From contig BDDD01000358.1 in NCBI GenBank assembly GCA_001972305.1, forward strand, positions 278,731-342,730: a DNA stretch of 64,000 nt. Reading direction: 5' to 3'. Below, piece by piece: positions 46,511 through 57,290 of the stretch; within the stretch, counting starts at the first letter, position 1, and each line of letters starts with the position of its first letter. Under the pieces are notes generated by a model, which was not told where the DNA came from, ran no database searches, and was given only the letters and a program-made list of their open reading frames with translations. Both the position numbers and the translations under genes were made by a program. This DNA comes from Cephalotus follicularis. Taxonomy: Eukaryota > Streptophyta > Magnoliopsida > Oxalidales > Cephalotaceae.

Positions 46511-47103
46511 ATCAGCAGAGACAAAAATTCAAGTTGCACTAACATATTTTTAATTCAAAAGCTTCCACGATTTATGCAACGGTTACAAATCTTTTATGCC
46601 TATAAAAGGAAGACTGAAACCTCAGAAGAAGTATACTGAAAACAACTGAACTACATCAATTCAACAAGAATTCAAGAGAGATATCATAACCAAGCATTCT
46701 ATTGCCAAAAAGCTCAAAGTGCTCTATATTGTTCTAAAAAGCTTCTAAGCTTTATCTTTTGAGATTTTCTGAGTGTTTCACATTGTGATCTGTATTAGCC
46801 ATATCAAACCTATTTGAGAGGTTATCTTGTAAACAATTTCACTATTACTTGTAAAAGAGGATAATCCTCTAAGGTCTTGAGGTCAAGGTCTTGTGATTGA
46901 GGTCAATCACGAAATTGTAAGGTGTAACGAATTGCTGCCTTAATCAATTCGAGATAGTGGAAACTCAAGGAGCTCCCTTGGGAAAAGTGGACGTAGGCAA
47001 GAGTTAGCCGAACCACTCTAAATCCAGAGAAGTTTTTCTTTCCCTTTACTCTTTAAATTTAAAGTTTTTTAAATTCTCGATATTTACATCAATATTCAAT
47101 TCA

Positions 47104-47121
47104 CCCCCCCCCCCCCCCCCC
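47104..47121. repeat. Run of 18 cytosines
   Basis: An uninterrupted C-run at a point where the sister LTR has six (34220s). Possible polymerase or assembly length error, or a real expansion. Confidence 0.9.
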
Positions 47122-47330
47122 TTCCCTTAGAGTGCTTATTTCAAACTATAACCACAATTGAGTTAAATTCAGGAGCTCACCAATTCAATTCAGGTTTCCA
47201 ATTCAACTTTGAAACTCCATTTTCAACATGCAAACTCAATACAGTAGATAGCTTCCTCTCTTTTCAACATTTATATTCTCAATTCCACTCACACCAGTAT
47301 CCCCTCTTGTATATTGCAAGAGCGATTATT

Positions 47331-47878
47331 TCACTTACTCAAATTAATTGCACTAGTATTATCACACTTTATGCACACATTGTGAATGCGAATGCCAAAA
47401 TCACAAAGTTGTTGCTTTAACCACATTGCTTGTGCACAACAACTACCCGCTGCTACATATTCGGCTTCGGTGGTGGAAAGAGCAACACTATTTTGTTTCT
47501 TAGAAAACCATGACACTAAAGAATTGCCAAGAAATTGGCAAATGCCACTAGTTCTCTTTCTATCTAGTTTACAACCACCATGATCGGCATCGGAAAAAGC
47601 ATGCACGTTAAACAAAGAATCATTTGAATAAAATAAACCTAGTAAAGGGGTATATGCAAGATATCTAAAGATATGCTTAACCGAAATTAAGTGAGTTTCT
47701 TTAGGTGAAGATTGAAACATAGCACAAAGACACACACTAAATATAATATCCGGTCTACTAGTGGTTAGATAAAGGAGAGATCCTATCATGCTTCCATAGA
47801 GTTTTTGATCTACCTTTTTACCATTCTCATCTTTGTTGAGTTTGGTAGTAGTGCTCATCGGAGTCTTCCAAGGCTTTG
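47331..47878 (-). pseudogene. Copia (Sirevirus-type) RT end - RNase H fragment
   Basis: The minus-strand frame is open over about 180 codons: MIGSLLYLTTSRPDIIFSVC, SDADHGGCKLDRKRTSG, LSTTEAEYVAAGSCCAQ and CIKCDNTSAINLSK. Closely related to, but distinct from, the RNase H at 42600-43080. It is cut at the right by the long LTR at 47879 and at the left by the end of the Sirevirus LTR. Confidence 0.88.
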
Positions 47879-50800
47879 TGTAACACCCCCGATTCGGAAC
47901 CAGGATCACTCCCGATTCAGGATCGGTGTGTCACACAAAACAGACATAAAACATATCAAAGATCTTAATCTTAATCATCATCAATACGTGGTGGTTCTAA
48001 AAATCTGAAAACATGTATCATCTTAGAACATAAACTAAAACTGAAAACATAATCTGAAAACTTTGTCATAAATAAAAAATCACAATACTGTTTAGATAAC
48101 TGGCCTATACACGACCATAATAATACTAAGAACATAACTGGATCAAACTCCTAGATGATCCTCTGACATAGGATAACTCTCTCATCACACTTGCCCATGT
48201 TGTCCCTGAAAACCTGCCGCATGGAAAACAAAAAAACGCGGCTGAGCAAACCTCAGTACAGATATAGAATCATAAAACAGTCACGAACAGTTTATGAAAC
48301 AAAAATAATTACGAAACAACATAATTACGAATCAAAACAGATACGAATAAAAACAGAACAATTACGAATCATAACAGATTAGTTACGAATCATAACAGAA
48401 CGAAACAAAACTGTATCCAAAACAAAGCAGTTTACCAAAACGAAACAGTATTTGAAACAAAACAATATCATGCTCAATACAGTATCTGAAGCAAACACGA
48501 TATGGTACAAAACATTTTACGAAACGAAACACTCTACGAAACAGAATAGAACAATTTACGGAACAAAAGAAAAGAGTTTCTGAACAGTACGAAACAAACA
48601 GATTACGGAACAAAACAAAGTAGTAAACAATAAACGATAATTTGAAAGCAGTAAGATTTCAAAGTTAACTCAAAACAGAAATCTTAAGCAATATATCAGT
48701 TTAAACATTCTTTGAAGTCACATATGAACTTCTCATAAAAACCAAATCCATAACTTTCAAAACGTATGACAAATCTTTCAAAACATAAGTTCCATACTGA
48801 GCCACATAACATATCACATAACATGATCACACATCTGATCACATATGGCAAGGGAGTAGCTAATTCCACATGCCCACTAGAATTGAAGTGTACGGCACTA
48901 AACAATCAATTCTCACATATCCGATCACAGCTCGGATCACATATCTGATCACACCTCAGATCACATAACATAAGCTAGAATCGATTCATACGCCTCTATC
49001 ATACATAGCGGATCCATAAATCCACCTCATGGGATTTATTCATACACTCAGAGACGCCGTAGACTAATCACACCGCTATGGAAGTGTCACGTCCCCGTGC
49101 CAGGCCCACGACGTGCCTATGGTACGCCCCATAGGTGGGTACAATACCCAGTATTCATTTCAAAAATATTGATTTATCAAAATCAACTTAAAATCACATA
49201 AAATATGCTTTTTCGAAACATATTCAAAAATCGTTAACAAACGATATCATAACGTACATTTCATAATCGGAAATCAACACATTTATTTCCACCATAAAAG
49301 AGATAATCATAACATATTTCATAACATATCATAGCATAAGAAAAATAAGGTCGAGAACATTCAAATTTCATAAAATGTCAAAAACCGACTTTATTTTCGA
49401 AACATATCGAAACCATAAAACATTTCCGAGTTCATAAACCGAAAGAACATAGCATAAAAACAAAGTTGATTTTCGTTCGATAAAATCAGACAGCCCAAGA
49501 GTGATAGAAATCCGTACATATCCATTAGGCAATAAAACGAGTTTTATTCAATCAAAAACCGATCGATGATAACCAAGAAAGGGAATCCATACCAAATACA
49601 GAATCTGAAATTATCTCAAATAAAATCAGAAGGATAGCCAAGAAAGAAGGACATCCGTACTTCATTTACTAAAACAAAACCGATAGAGATATCAAGGAAC
49701 GAAACATCCGTACAAAAACATAAAAGTGAAACGGAATAGTTCCAATAAAAACAGATAGCCAAAGAACAGAAAATCCGTACATTTCAAGAACAGATTCGAT
49801 TCAGATAAAACCAAATTCATTTAAACAAAACAGACAGAGAAATCCAAACCCAAGAGAATCCGTACAATAACGGAAGATAAAGCTAAAATTTATTTCTTAA
49901 CAAACCAGTAGAAGGGTATCAAAGAAAGAGTTATTCGTACATAATCATTAAACAGTAAAATTGACTTTATTCAAATAAATTAGGGGAAGATAGCCAAAGA
50001 ACAAAAGCATCCGTACGTTAAAACATAACCGAGTCTATAAAACGAGATCATAGAATAAAACTGATTTTAGTTTGATAACCAGATAGCCAAGGAACGATAG
50101 AAATCTGTACCTCATGCGATCACCAAAACAACCTCAAGCATATGTATCGAGACTTCTCTAGACCGCTCATCGGTTATTGCAAATATCTAACAGAAATAAA
50201 ATCGTTCTCATAAGGACTTGAAATAAAATCGGACCTCAACTCATGGGTCATTGTACACTAATCATGACCATATAAGATAACAATAGGTTTAATACGTCCA
50301 ATTCGCAGAAGTCTCATCTAAACATATTTTCGAATTCACTAAGGTAAGTCCAATTTGTCCAATTCATTCAATTTCGAATCATAATACTATTTCGGTTCAT
50401 AATATCGTAAAACGATTACATAAATACATAATTCAACTGAAATCAGAATGTAACGGAGTAAGGTTCAGAGTTTACCGAAAGCAGTCGAAACAGAGCAAAG
50501 AGCCATAATCACATCACGAAACTGGAACGGATCACACCTATGCGAAGAGCGGAGTCGGAAACTGTCCAAAAAAATTTCTCGCCTGAGGGCCGCCGGCGCG
50601 TGTCTGTCACGCGTCGCCGGTCAGTCGCTGAGAAGGGCCGATCTGGACCGTTTGAGACCGGTGATTCCATATCTGGGGCACGTTTGCCTTGAAACCACCA
50701 CGTTTAGCTGGAACAGAAGCTTTTGATCGCGGCTTGACTTGCGCCGATCTGCTTTTCTGACGTCGTCAAGGGTCGAGGCCGGTCGGGTTCGCTTCCTCTC

Positions 50801-51053
50801 GTCGCCAGGCTGCCGAATATGTGATTGCCTTGTCGTGCCGATCACCAAAACGGGAGAATCGACGCCAAACAGGTCCGAGAGAGAGAAGGTGTCACGCACG
50901 CCGAAGGAGACGTCGGCCGGTGCAGGGGTTGGGTCCGGTGGATTCAAGGCGTCATGTGGGTTCGACCGGTGCCTTCGCCGGTGCCATATCGACACTGACG
51001 CCGGTGACAGCGGGTGAGAAGGGAGAGAGAAAAGGAGCGAGAGAGAGATGTCC

Positions 51054-51126
<73 letters not shown>

Positions 51127-51397
51127 GGGAGAAACAAATTTTAACATAAAATTAGTGTTTTTGTTATTCAAAAATGCAGAAATGGTTTTTAACAAATAAA
51201 TAAAAAGCCAAAATATTTTATTTATCCATAGACTCAAAATCAAAACCCACTGGGCTAAGGCCAAAACCCGCTTAGCCTAGCCAAAAGCAAAACAAACCGA
51301 AAAACGGGCAGTTCACAAACCGAAAAAAAATCGACAACCCATACGAAACAAATCGAAAAGCCTAAAAAAAATCTATACGGAAAAACGGGATATTACA
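47879..51397 (-). repeat. Complete 3.5-kb LTR of the long-LTR element
   Basis: Plus-strand ends TGTAACACCCCCGATTCGG and ACGGGATATTACA, an imperfect TGTAA...TTACA inverted pair. Both 5' parts (47879-48480 and 53249-53855) are about 95% identical by eye. AT-rich tracts of CGAAACA/ACGAATCA (48250-48620) and a GC-rich block (50570-51015) lie inside. Chance ORFs in the GC-rich block are not supported as genes. Confidence 0.85.
51056..51122. repeat. (GA)n microsatellite inside the long LTR
   Basis: About 67 bases of uninterrupted GA. Confidence 0.95.
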
Positions 51398-53248
51398 TTT
51401 CCACCCCTCTTAAAAAGATTTCGTCCCGAAATCTAAACAGCTACTAACCTGAAGCAAACAGATTATCCAGACGGAACGCTCCATATCATATCATATTAGC
51501 GAAAACCTGAAACCATATGTAAAAACAGTATGGATAACCATTACAAACCATACTCTTAGGATTTCCCAAAAATCGGGCATGATGTATTCGTTTATCGGAC
51601 TCCATGCCACCTGATAAACCACAGTTTATATGTTTGGAGATCAACTCTCATATCTCATCACAATCTATATGCTGGGGCTCAGCCCGCACCAGACTACATC
51701 ACAACTAAATCAAATATACCATTTCCATGCGAAGAACAGTCCTTTCAATTCTCTCAAAGATTGGCTTAATCATATCCAATACTAATATAAGCATGCAAAA
51801 GATAATCATATCAATGAAATAATCAATTGAGTACATTCTAACACTTATAATCTCCCAAAAATTGGGCATGTAGTATTCGTTTATCGAACATATGCCCCCT
51901 GTAAAGAAAACATAATTTATATCCACACTCCCGAAGGAGGAACAATCAATTATAAATGGGCTCAGCCCTCAGTAAACCATAATCTAAATCCGAATCATCA
52001 TTCCAATCTCTCAAGTATGAACTCATGCATATCCGATACATCAACATATATCTCATAAGCACTGCCACATGTCGGCAGGTCGATAACTGAATAAACATAT
52101 CTCTTTAGTTACCTCTTATACATAACAAGTCTCATAAATCTATACAGTTTAGTTTATGAACAAAAGGCACTCTTTACAAACCATATAAACAAATCCATAT
52201 CCATGAGCATAAGCAATGAATGTGTGCAGAGGTGTAGCAGATATATATAAAATCAATCATGTGAGATGCATACCTAGCATAAAAAGATGTGAACAATGTC
52301 ATATCATATCCATATAAGTCATAACACAACCTATCATTGGTAACTCCGCCATATGTCATCATCCAAAGCTTTTTATCCATATCAATCCATGACCATGCTA
52401 AATCTATTACATTTCATATCCGTTTACGGTCCATATCCAATTACAATCCATATTCGTTTATGATTCATAGCCATATAGCACTCCACTGGGAATGAAGAGG
52501 TGAACTCCATATGTTGTTGAAGTCGAGGGGTTGACTAAATACATATATTGTCCCATACCAGCATATAAATAGTTAACTGTCAGATCGGTCCATTCACAAA
52601 CTATTTTGAGCATCCATGCAATGCCCATCCATTCAATAACAGTCCATCCGATCACTAACCATTCAATAACAACCCATTCGATCACTGTCTGATTAATAAC
52701 GGTCCATTAGATCACTATTCATTCGATAACGGGTCACACGATCACTATTCGTTCAACAATGGTCCTTACGATCACGATCTGTTCAATAACGGTCCTTAAC
52801 GATACGACGCGATCGATAACGATACAGTAGCCATCCATACTCTATCCACTCACAATGACCATTCATATTCTATCTCGATCAACCACTGTTTGATACGGAA
52901 GCTATTCAGACAACACTTATACTTTTCGGTCCATTCGATCGATCCTTAGCATTACGGCTCGTTCGGTCGGTCTTTTAATCGCTATACAGTTGGCTCATAC
53001 CGTGCATCCTCTTGTGAAACAGCTGACTCAGCTTCCGGATTAACATTCCTTAGTCATCCGACTCTTCGTGTCATCAAAGAAAGAAAACCGAAACGGAGTA
53101 AAACAAAGAGAGACATAAAACTGGAATACAAAGGACATATCGAAACGACTCTTAAGGAATAGCCCTAACCCAAATGTCTACCCATCTCAGAGGTCAAACC
53201 TAGATAGGTCTTCTAAGGAAAGAAAAACCTATTCTCTGATACCATAAC
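51398..53248 (-). other. Internal region of the long-LTR element, non-coding
   Basis: No ORF. Two diverged copies of a block with CCCAAAAATCGGGCATG and ATTCGTTTATCG (51565 and 51845). The second continues into a GTAAAGAAAACATAATTTATA, CCCGAAGGAGGAA, GGGCTCAGCCCTCAG stretch that is also present in the separate 3.7-kb LTR at 57480-57605. The primer-binding site is at 53234-53244. Confidence 0.65.
52610..52830. repeat. Degenerate tandem array, ~30-bp unit
   Basis: About seven units built on ATTCAATAACGGTCCATTCG followed by ATCACT, repeated head to tail with substitutions. A similar ATTCGATC/GTTCGGTC word persists to about 52975. Confidence 0.8.
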
Positions 53249-53855
53249 TGTAACACCCCCGATTCGGAACCAGGATCACTCCCGATTCAGGATCGGTGTG
53301 TCACACAAAACAGAGCTAAAACATATCAAAGATCTTAATCTTAATCATCATCAATACGTGGTGGTTCTAAAAATCTTAAAACATGTATCATCTTAGAACA
53401 TAAACTGAATTTGAAAACATAATCTGAAAACTGTCATAAATCAAAAATCACAATATTGTTTAGATAACTGGCCTATACATGACCATAATACTACTAAGAA
53501 CATAAATGGATGAAACTCCTAGATGATCCTCTGACATAGGGTAACTCTCTCATCACGCTTTCCCATGTTGTCCCTAAAAACCTGCCGCATGGAAAACAAA
53601 AAAACGCGGCTGAGCAAACCTCAATACAGTTATAGAATCATAAAACAGTTACGAACAGTTTATGAAACAAAAATAATTACGAAACAACATAATTACGAAT
53701 CAAACAGACACGAATCAAAACAGAACAGTTATGAAACAAAACAGAACAGTTACGAATCATAACAGATCAGTTACGAATCATAACAGAATGAAACAAAACT
53801 GTATCCAAAACAAAGTAGTTTACCAAAACGAAACAGTATCCGTAACAAAACAATA
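53249..53855 (-). repeat. Partial second LTR of the long-LTR element
   Basis: Starts TGTAACACCCCCGATTCGG and follows 47879-48480 closely until about 53855, where homology stops. Confidence 0.88.
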
Positions 53856-53859
53856 AACC

Positions 53860-54070
53860 TTCACGTGTATTGTCTGACATTATACCACAAATGTCAGTGT
53901 GAATATATTACAATATGTCCACTACCTTCTCTCCATCCTTGGAGAAAAGAAAATTTGGTCATTACACCAAAGAAACATGGTGTACATGTTGGAAGGGACT
54001 CCCCATCTTGGATGTCCAAAAGTCCATCCTTAACCAAACGTGTTTATCTAGCCTCGCTAGAATGACCTAA
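53860..54070 (-). pseudogene. Degenerate copia GAG-pre-integrase fragment
   Basis: The minus strand reads a diverged zinc-binding/integrase start: LVKDGPLDIQDGESLPTC, then MTKFSFLQGWREGSG. The usual C..C and GKMTK pattern is recognisable but decayed. No integrase core follows before the element ends at the 53855 break. Confidence 0.5.
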
Positions 54071-55480
54071 TCAATAATGCAAAAGATTGTGAAGGATTTA
54101 TATCATATCTCTCTGTCTTTTATTATTAATTCCTTGCTCAATAGTTGGTGCTATTGTTTGATTAGTATTTAAGACTTAAAAACCCATTATCTAGTTAATC
54201 AGTGCCGACTGATACGTAACCAGAAAATAATAGCCACTATCCATTTGTAATAAATAAAAAGCTCTCAGGTTTACAAAATATACATTGGATATACTAATCA
54301 AAGTTTAGAACAAAAGTTCTTTACAATGTTTACAATAGTTTAGTCTATATACAAAAGCCACATTGCTTTATTTTCGTGTACTTTATTTGGTCTGTAATAT
54401 GGTTGCTTGCGAGCACCATTTTTCCTTATTTGTGTAATTCTCTCTCTCCCTCTATTTGTATTCTATTATTTATTTTTTAAATGTATTTTGTAAAATTTCA
54501 TTTTTGTAAATAAAAGAAGAGAGGAATCGCAAAGGAGCTTGAAGAGGAAGATCAAGGAAAATGCAAGACCAAGTAAAGGCCATGTATGCATGGTGCATTT
54601 TGTAATAAAGTAGTTTTAAATAGTTCGCCTAGGAGACCGAGTGATCACATACGCTCGTGTGATCGCTCATAGATTTAATCCCTAGCCAGACCATTTTTAT
54701 TTCTATGTGGATCATAGGATGCATGAGATGGATGTTTACTTTTTGCAAACAATCCAAACACGTCAAGCATAATAAGCCGTTCCAAATGGATTGGAAGATT
54801 AAAATTGATTTAATAAACGGCTTTGGTAATAAAATTTGATGAGACCTCAAATTTCTCTAATTTGTAAATAATAAGTCCATAAGCGATGGGACACAAGGGT
54901 GTTCTGTCGTTGGCCTTCCACGCCTTCATTTATTAGTATGGATATATTGGGGATATCACAGCTCAGCTGAGGTCCCCCGTATGACCATTTCTACTAAATT
55001 TCAGTGCTGGGGTGGCACTGGGAGGAAATAACTAAGTTTTGGCATTTATAACTAGCCTCCTGATGAATATCAAGACTGGTTAATTTCTTTGAGGGTAGTA
55101 GGTCTGACTTATACTGAGTTCATACTATTATCGCAGCCACAGTTGAGGATTGTATGGGTCGTGAGGCCGAACTTGTATCGGATCTTGCATTTCAAGGGCA
55201 ATGCCCTAATGCAAACTTGATGCTAAATGCTTACCTATTCGGTATTATGGTTTGCATGCCTACAGCTGGGATCATAATATGCGGGATAGATTTTGATCCC
55301 TACTAGGAAGCGGGTGCTTCTCGAATTCCACATTGGATGTGTGGGATACGATTAGAATAGTGGGAGGAGCCATAATTACTAAAGACCAAGAATTATTGTA
55401 ATAACATAAAATTGAATAATCAGCTAGATTACTCTCTTGTTTCTTCTAATAGGTTGTTAGATAACATATTCTATATACTC
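54071..55480. other. Repeat-derived non-coding stretch, possible decayed copia LTR and leader
   Basis: No gene. It precedes the copia gag remnant starting at about 55483, and the part from about 54890 to 55440 ends in a TCTTGTTTCTTCTAATAGG leader-like sequence. I cannot fix LTR ends or a primer-binding site. Confidence 0.3.
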
Positions 55481-55482
55481 AA

Positions 55483-56240
55483 ATGGCAGACAACACCGTT
55501 ATTTGGCATGTTTTATATTTTTCTTAAGCGACATAATCCACGTTCTTTGAATGGTTGCGCATGGTTGTCACGAGCATGAGAGTTGCTCATGTTATGACTG
55601 AGATACCCCCCATATTAGAGATCAATGCATCTGACCATCACAAGGCCGGGGTGGCTAAGTGGTGGGACGACAATCATAGAACTCAATACATGACGAGTGT
55701 TGCCTTGATGCCAAACTGGAAAACGTTATGTATTTCTTCACAGGCCTTATGTGCCGTGTTGGTACAACTTGAGGAGTTGTTTGGCACATAGTCGAGGACT
55801 GATAAGGTAGTTTTGGACCACTTTGGATCAAAACAATCTGTGACACCTATTCATTCTTCTGGAACAACCTCAGGGAGAGGTGGATTGAGAGGATCCAGGT
55901 CCAAGGGCAAGGAGCCCATAAGGAAGAAAGAAAAGGAATCACTTCACGTGGTTTGTGGATACCATTCATTAGAGGATTAAATGGCTTATTAAGGAGAAAT
56001 CCTGCTTTTGTGTGGGAAGTTAGGATACTGGAAGAGAAATTGTGAACAATTTCTTGCTTCCATTGCAAATTTTACATTCGGGTTAGGTACCATCATATTT
56101 TTATATTCCACTTAGCTTACAATGTAGGTTCAATTTGGGTTTTTGGACTCAGGTTGTGAGATTAACATTTGTAACTCTTTGCAGGATGCTAAGAGGAGCT
56201 AGGCAGCTGGGAGATGAGGATGCAATGGACCTATGACATG
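55483..56240 (+). pseudogene. Degenerate copia gag-protease remnant
   Basis: It starts ATGGCAGACAACACCG. After one shift it reads as copia gag (FEWLRMVVTSMRVAHVM, then WWDDNHRTQYMTSVAL and LVQLEELFGT), followed by a Ser/Gly-rich stretch with SGRGGLRGSRSKGKEP. The zinc knuckle is reduced to LCGKLGYWKRNCEQF, and a protease-like LDSGCEINICNSLQDA lies at about 56147. Several stops. A different, older lineage from the Sirevirus. Confidence 0.65.
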
Positions 56241-56559
56241 AAGATCGAGGATGTACTTTTATGTTGTAGGATATTTTGATTTGTATATATATGTGCGCCA
56301 AAGACAAAAGCCAAAATTCAATCTTTCATTTGTCCCTTGTTTTCTCTTTTATTATAACATTAAGAAATGTTTCTCTCTTTGTTTTAAATTATGTGCACCC
56401 CGCACATGGTATGTTAAATATACTCCCATTGTGGTTTCTCTTAATATATAAATTTGACAATACGGTGGTAAATTTAAATAAATGAATAAACCACTAATAC
56501 CAAATTAATATATACTAGTTAAAACTAGATTTTCTGCCAAGCTAGCATGTGTGTAGCAT
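56241..56559. other. AT-rich spacer
   Basis: No gene or repeat ends recognised. Confidence 0.35.
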
Positions 56560-57290
56560 GCATCACTTTTCCAATAATCTGGTGGGACCCGAAAGCCCGG
56601 TTTGAATCCGGTACATCTATAAAATTCCCAGAACATCCCAGTAGTTCTAGTACGACCACCCTGATAGTCCCCGACTATCAGAATGACCCCTGTGTGAATC
56701 CCATCACCCCCGGATCCGTAGAATCAACGACGTCTATAAGTCGACATCCGGTTAAACCAGTATTTTATCCTGTCAACGACATATGTTTCGTGTATCCTAC
56801 GTCATACTTAGCTCCGACCGCGACTTAGGGTTCGGAATAATGTCACCCCTAGGTAAAGTCACGATAACTATAAATTCACGTACACATTGAGACTTTCGGC
56901 AAACATCCCCGGAAAGCCCGTTTCAAGTCTGCCTATACCTGATCAGGGTTTTATGAGTCTCAACGGACATAAATAATATAGAGCCGATCACCCTTCATAC
57001 GGGTGTGACGATCCCTTATTGCGAACTCGCCCATACATCTCAATGAAGCTCCCACAAGGCCCAAAGACAACCCTTTTGCCAGCACGTGGCTAGTGCTGGG
57101 GAAGGTGAAAATCAAAGCCAAGCAGTCACAATACAATGCATGCCAACCGCTTAAGTCTAACAATACAACGTAGCTCCATGAATGGTCTACTAGTCACCAT
57201 AGACTATACACTATCGAGACTATAAGAATCCTATTGACATAGGTATGACTTTCCAAATAGGTTTCCTATGGTGGGTCTGTTCAGTCTCAT
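56560..57290. mobile_element. Right part of insertion X, first piece
   Basis: Aligns with 30985-31720 of X1: AAATTCCCAGAACATCC, GACTATCAGAATGACCCCTG, GTGTGACGATCCCTTATT, TGGCTAGTGCTGGGGAAGG, ATAGACTATACACTATCGAG. It is interrupted at 57290 by the 3.7-kb LTR; the remainder continues at 60996. Confidence 0.82.

Larger units (their letters stand above)
33988..47317 (+). mobile_element. Sirevirus-type Ty1/copia retrotransposon, itself rearranged
   Basis: Partial 5' LTR (33988-34246), tRNA-Met primer-binding site (34928-34939), gag start (34983-35357), gag-pol (39733-43260), extra ORF (43860-45176), a run of polypurine boxes ending at 45867, and 3' LTR (45869 to about 47317). Pol sequence type, a post-pol ORF and multiple GGGGGAG boxes are marks of the Sirevirus (SIRE/Maximus) genus. 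Foreign pieces sit in the 5' LTR/leader (34247-34913) and inside gag (about 35352-39730). Protease is deleted, and the gag and pol frames are broken. Confidence 0.82.
45869..47317 (+). repeat. 3' LTR of the Sirevirus
   Basis: Starts TGTTGACGATTTAG just after the polypurine tract. It contains a long motif array (45984-46510) and a TATA box (TATAAAAGGA, 46601). The segment shared with the 5' LTR fragment is 46878-47104. The exact end is uncertain: the 5' copy ends CCCCTCTTGTATATTGCA, and the same string occurs here at about 47300-47317, after an extra ~190 bp that follows a C-run. Confidence 0.75.
47879..53855 (-). mobile_element. Non-coding long-LTR retrotransposon (Tekay/Del-like), partly truncated
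   Basis: LTR 47879-51397, internal 51398-53248, and a second partial LTR 53249-53855 cut at its right. In minus orientation: 5' LTR, then primer-binding site TGGTATCAGAG (53244-53234), internal region, purine-rich AAGAGGGGTGG (about 51400), 3' LTR. The 15-mer ATTTCGGGACGAAAT next to the purine tract is common at the pol end of plant chromoviruses. No gag or pol is present, so it is non-autonomous. The lineage assignment is tentative. Confidence 0.78.

Noticed and set aside
50621..51144. Overlapping ORFs on both strands in a GC-rich block
   Set aside because: They lie wholly inside the 3.5-kb LTR, are low-complexity (Arg/Ser/Glu from the GA repeat) and have no domain; chance ORFs from high GC.
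52610..52830. Short-spaced array considered as a CRISPR array or satellite
   Set aside because: Repeat and spacer are not distinct, units are contiguous and degenerate, and the context is a plant LTR element.
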